This document shows, in pieces, positions 61,998 through 64,000 of a stretch of 64,000 bases of DNA. Made by a program: the position numbers and the translations under genes. How positions within the stretch are numbered: position 1 is the first letter of the stretch; each line of letters opens with the position of its first letter. The notes beneath the pieces are model-generated. The model was not told the origin of the DNA. It worked only from the letters and a program-made list of their open reading frames with translations, and searched no databases. Origin of the DNA: UBA7803 sp041686955 (GTDB lineage: Bacteria; Pseudomonadota; Gammaproteobacteria; Pseudomonadales; Azotimanducaceae). The stretch covers positions 7,689-71,688 of the forward strand of contig JAWLCV010000014.1 in assembly GCA_041686955.1 (NCBI GenBank), in the 5' to 3' direction.

Positions 61998-63470
61998 TCA
62001 CAGGGCCCGGCGCACGGCCTGACGCCACCCTTCCAGCAGGCGTTCGCGGGCTTCCGGCTCCATGGCGGGCAGGAATTCCCGCTCGAGACGCCACAGCGCC
62101 CCGCCTTTCAGGTCATCCACCAGCCCGGCGCCGAGAGCCGCCAGGGTGGCGGCTCCCAGGGCTGTGGTCTCGGTGACCGCCGGCCGTTCCACCGGACAGC
62201 CGGTGACGTCGGCGAGGAACTGACACAGCCAGTCGTTGACCACCATGCCGCCGTCCACCCGCAAGCGCTCCACCCGCGCGCCGTCGGCGGCCATGGCGGC
62301 CAGCAGCTCCTCGGTCTGGTAGGCCACGCTGCACAGAGTGGCGGTGATGAGCTGATCGCGGCTGGTGTCCAAGGTCAGGCCGACGATGGTGCCGCGGGAT
62401 TCCGGGCTCCAGTGGGGCGCCCCCAGGCCGGTGAAGGCGGGCACCACGTACACGCCGCCGGTATCGCCCCCCACCCGGCGGGCCGCCGCTTCCGTCTCCG
62501 CCGCCGATTCGATGAGCCCCAACCGGTCGCGCAGCCACTTCACCGCCACGCCAGCGGAGAAAATGCTGCCTTCCAGCGCATAGGTGGTGATGCCGTTCAG
62601 CCTGTAGGCCACCGTGCTGAGGAGCTGGTGGCGCGACGTCAGCCGCTCCGTGCCCGTGTTGGTGACGGCGAAACAGCCGGTGCCGTACGTGCTCTTGCTC
62701 ATCCCCGGCTCGAAGCAGCTCTGGCCGATGAGCGCCGCGTGCTGGTCTCCCGCCACCCCGAAGATAGGAATCTCCGCGCCGAACCAGCGGGCCTCGGCGC
62801 GGCCGAAGTCGGCGGCGCTGTCCCGCACGTCCGGCAGCATGGACTCGGGGACGTCGAAGTAGCGAAGCAGCTCGGCGCTCCAGCGTTGGTTGCCGATGTC
62901 GAAGAGCTGAGTGCGGGAGGCGTTGGTGGCGTCGGTGGCGTGGACGGCGCCGCCGGTGAGCCGCCAGATCAGGAAGCTGTCTACCGTGCCGAAGCACAAC
63001 TCGCCGCGGGCAGCCCGCGCCCGCAGCCCGGGCACGTTGTCCAGAAGCCAGGCCAGCTTGGTGCTGGAAAAGTAGGGATCCAGCACCAGGCCGGTCTCCC
63101 GCGCCACCAGATCCGCCAGGCCGTCGCGGCGCATGGCCTCGCAGCGTTCGGCGGTCCGCCGGTCCTGCCAGACGATGGCGTTGTGCACGCACTCCCCGGT
63201 GGCACGATCCCACACCAGGGTGGTCTCCCGCTGGTTGGTGATGCCGATGGCGTCCACCTCGTCGGCGCCTATCCCGGCCGCGGCGAGGGCGGCATGACCG
63301 GCGGCGAGGGTGGTGTACCACAGCACCTCCGGGTCCTGCTCCACCCAGCCGCCGGCGGGGAACACCATGTCGAACGGCTCCTGGCCGACCCCCAGCACCC
63401 GGCCCTCGAGATCGAACAGAATGGCCCGGGAACTGGAGGTTCCCTGGTCGATGGCCATGATCAGGCCCAT
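61998..63470 (-). CDS. glpK: Glycerol kinase
   Basis: A 490-residue FGGY kinase that makes glycerol 3-phosphate from glycerol and ATP. It starts MGLIMAIDQGTSSSRAI, and has the GITNQRETT, GDQHAALIGQ and VDGGMVVNDW motifs. ATG 63470 fits the family N-terminus. glpF, glpD and glpR are not beside it. It is convergent with the Aer-type gene (16-nt gap). Confidence 0.97.
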   Translation of the reverse strand: MGLIMAIDQGTSSSRAILFDLEGRVLGVGQEPFDMVFPAGGWVEQDPEVLWYTTLAAGHAALAAAGIGADEVDAIGITNQRETTLVWDRATGECVHNAIVWQDRRTAERCEAMRRDGLADLVARETGLVLDPYFSSTKLAWLLDNVPGLRARAARGELCFGTVDSFLIWRLTGGAVHATDATNASRTQLFDIGNQRWSAELLRYFDVPESMLPDVRDSAADFGRAEARWFGAEIPIFGVAGDQHAALIGQSCFEPGMSKSTYGTGCFAVTNTGTERLTSRHQLLSTVAYRLNGITTYALEGSIFSAGVAVKWLRDRLGLIESAAETEAAARRVGGDTGGVYVVPAFTGLGAPHWSPESRGTIVGLTLDTSRDQLITATLCSVAYQTEELLAAMAADGARVERLRVDGGMVVNDWLCQFLADVTGCPVERPAVTETTALGAATLAALGAGLVDDLKGGALWRLEREFLPAMEPEARERLLEGWRQAVRRAL

Positions 63471-63544
63471 GTCGGCTCCCCCGGCGGCTCGCACTCGGGG
63501 CAATATATCGGGGCCGCGCGGAGGACGCGAGGGCACCGCCGAAG

Positions 63545-63596
63545 TTGTCCACAGGGCGTCCACAGGACCGCCCCCGCGGCGCACCGGATATCCACA
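63545..63596 (+). promoter_or_regulatory. Cluster of three phased DnaA-box-like sites
   Basis: TTGTCCACA (63545-63553), GCGTCCACA (63556-63564) and ATATCCACA (63588-63596) all face the same way and are followed by GG. The first and third differ from TTATCCACA by one base each. Start-to-start distances are 11 and 32 nt, close to one and three helical turns. They lie just upstream of glpK. Confidence 0.5.
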
Positions 63597-64000
63597 GGTT
63601 GCTCTTATTGCAATGCACCGGGCACCGCAGTATCTTGTGTGCCGTTGGGGAAACAACCCAATATGTTGGGATTCGAGCCAAAAACCAGGCAATTCGCCTG
63701 TCGGATCCGTTTGTGCAGATCGACCGCCCGTACATCGACCGACGCATGCACGAGAACGACCACAGCCCCGTCCGGCACAGCGCTTTCAGCCAGCGCGAGC
63801 CCACCGGCGGGCGAGGGTCCGCCACCGAATATCCGCACCGTGACACCAGCCGCCGCGGCCTCCCCGCCGGCCGGCGCAGCGTCGCGGCGTGGCGGGGGCG
63901 TGAAGCAGCGTAGCCGTTGACGCGGGGCTCGAGCCCGGCGAAGCGAACTGGAACGCGAGTACGTCTGGAGGGGGCGCGTTTCGACGCGACCTGATCAACA
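63597..64000. other. Intergenic region without a convincing gene
   Basis: No open frame here has a recognisable protein pattern or good start signal. A CCCAA/TTGGG inverted repeat around TATG sits at 63657-63670, with another TTGGG just before it. The rest is GC-rich and plain. A gene starting beyond the right edge may use part of this as its upstream region. Confidence 0.5.

Noticed and set aside
63545..63596. Chromosomal replication origin
   Set aside because: Only three imperfect DnaA boxes and no dnaA, dnaN, rpmH or clear AT-rich unwinding region; kept only as a DnaA-box-like cluster.
63471..64000. Several short open frames after glpK on both strands
   Set aside because: None shows a protein-like composition, motif or good start signal, and they overlap the DnaA-box-like sites.

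Overview
The window is about 64 kb of high-GC chromosome (roughly two thirds G+C by eye) from a Gram-negative gammaproteobacterium. Gene order repeatedly matches Pseudomonas and the purple-sulfur/halophilic Chromatiales-type lineages: gyrA-serC-pheA-hisC-tyrA-cmk-rpsA-ihfB-lapA-lapB, mtaD-ubiG-yciK, trpS-scpA-scpB-rluB, purM with a divergent DUF2066-(pgsA)-hda, argG-motY-rnt-grxD, and metG-rnfA...rnfE-nth. Smc-type ScpA/ScpB and MotY argue against an enteric. I cannot name the genus. No tRNA, rRNA, CRISPR array, insertion sequence or prophage was recognised.

Layout. 1-10,140 (minus strand): a tightly packed line from gyrA through serine, phenylalanine, histidine and tyrosine synthesis genes to cmk, rpsA, ihfB and lapAB, many joined by 1-11 nt overlaps. 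10,228-13,951 (plus): mtaD, ubiG, a YciK-type dehydrogenase and a degenerate GGDEF protein. 14,061-18,622 (minus): rluB, scpB, scpA, trpS and a YciO-type protein; scpB and rluB overlap by 182 nt. 18,702-23,747 (plus): yciB, an SH3-domain membrane protein, pdxJ, a periplasmic cyclophilin, a membrane-anchored cold-shock-domain protein and argS. 23,761-26,503: a three-gene accessory block (beta-propeller glycosidase-like protein, FemAB/GNAT-like protein, NeuD-like acyltransferase) placed where Pseudomonas carries SPOR-hslVU. 26,532-33,292: mgtE, a fatty-acid desaturase, sseA, mnmC, serA. 33,331-36,734 (minus): an unusual MurG-like transferase, hda, pgsA and a DUF2066 protein; then purM, a CBS-domain protein, dcd and apbC. 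40,382-46,579 (plus): metG, a remodelled rnf operon and nth. 46,590-54,804: murI, a zinc-ribbon protein, argG, motY, rnt, grxD, patB, argD, argF. 54,927-61,981: a cyclic-di-GMP and chemotaxis group (PilZ-DUF1631-GGDEF-EAL protein, a diguanylate cyclase, an Aer-type receptor). 61,998-63,470: glpK, followed by about 530 bp with no convincing gene but with three phased DnaA-box-like sites.

The strongest unusual observation is the rnf operon. RnfB is fused to only the C-terminal ferredoxin-like part of RnfC, and the NADH/FMN-binding part of RnfC is absent from the locus, while rnfA, rnfD, rnfG, rnfE and nth keep their usual order. Other items worth attention are the dual-frame scpB/rluB overlap, a dispersed heptamer-armed intergenic repeat whose copies share a conserved core, a second-type MurG outside the cell-wall cluster, a valine at the quinolone-contact position of GyrA, a membrane-tethered cold-shock domain, and genes missing from otherwise conserved neighbourhoods (aroA, mupP, purN, pyrC).
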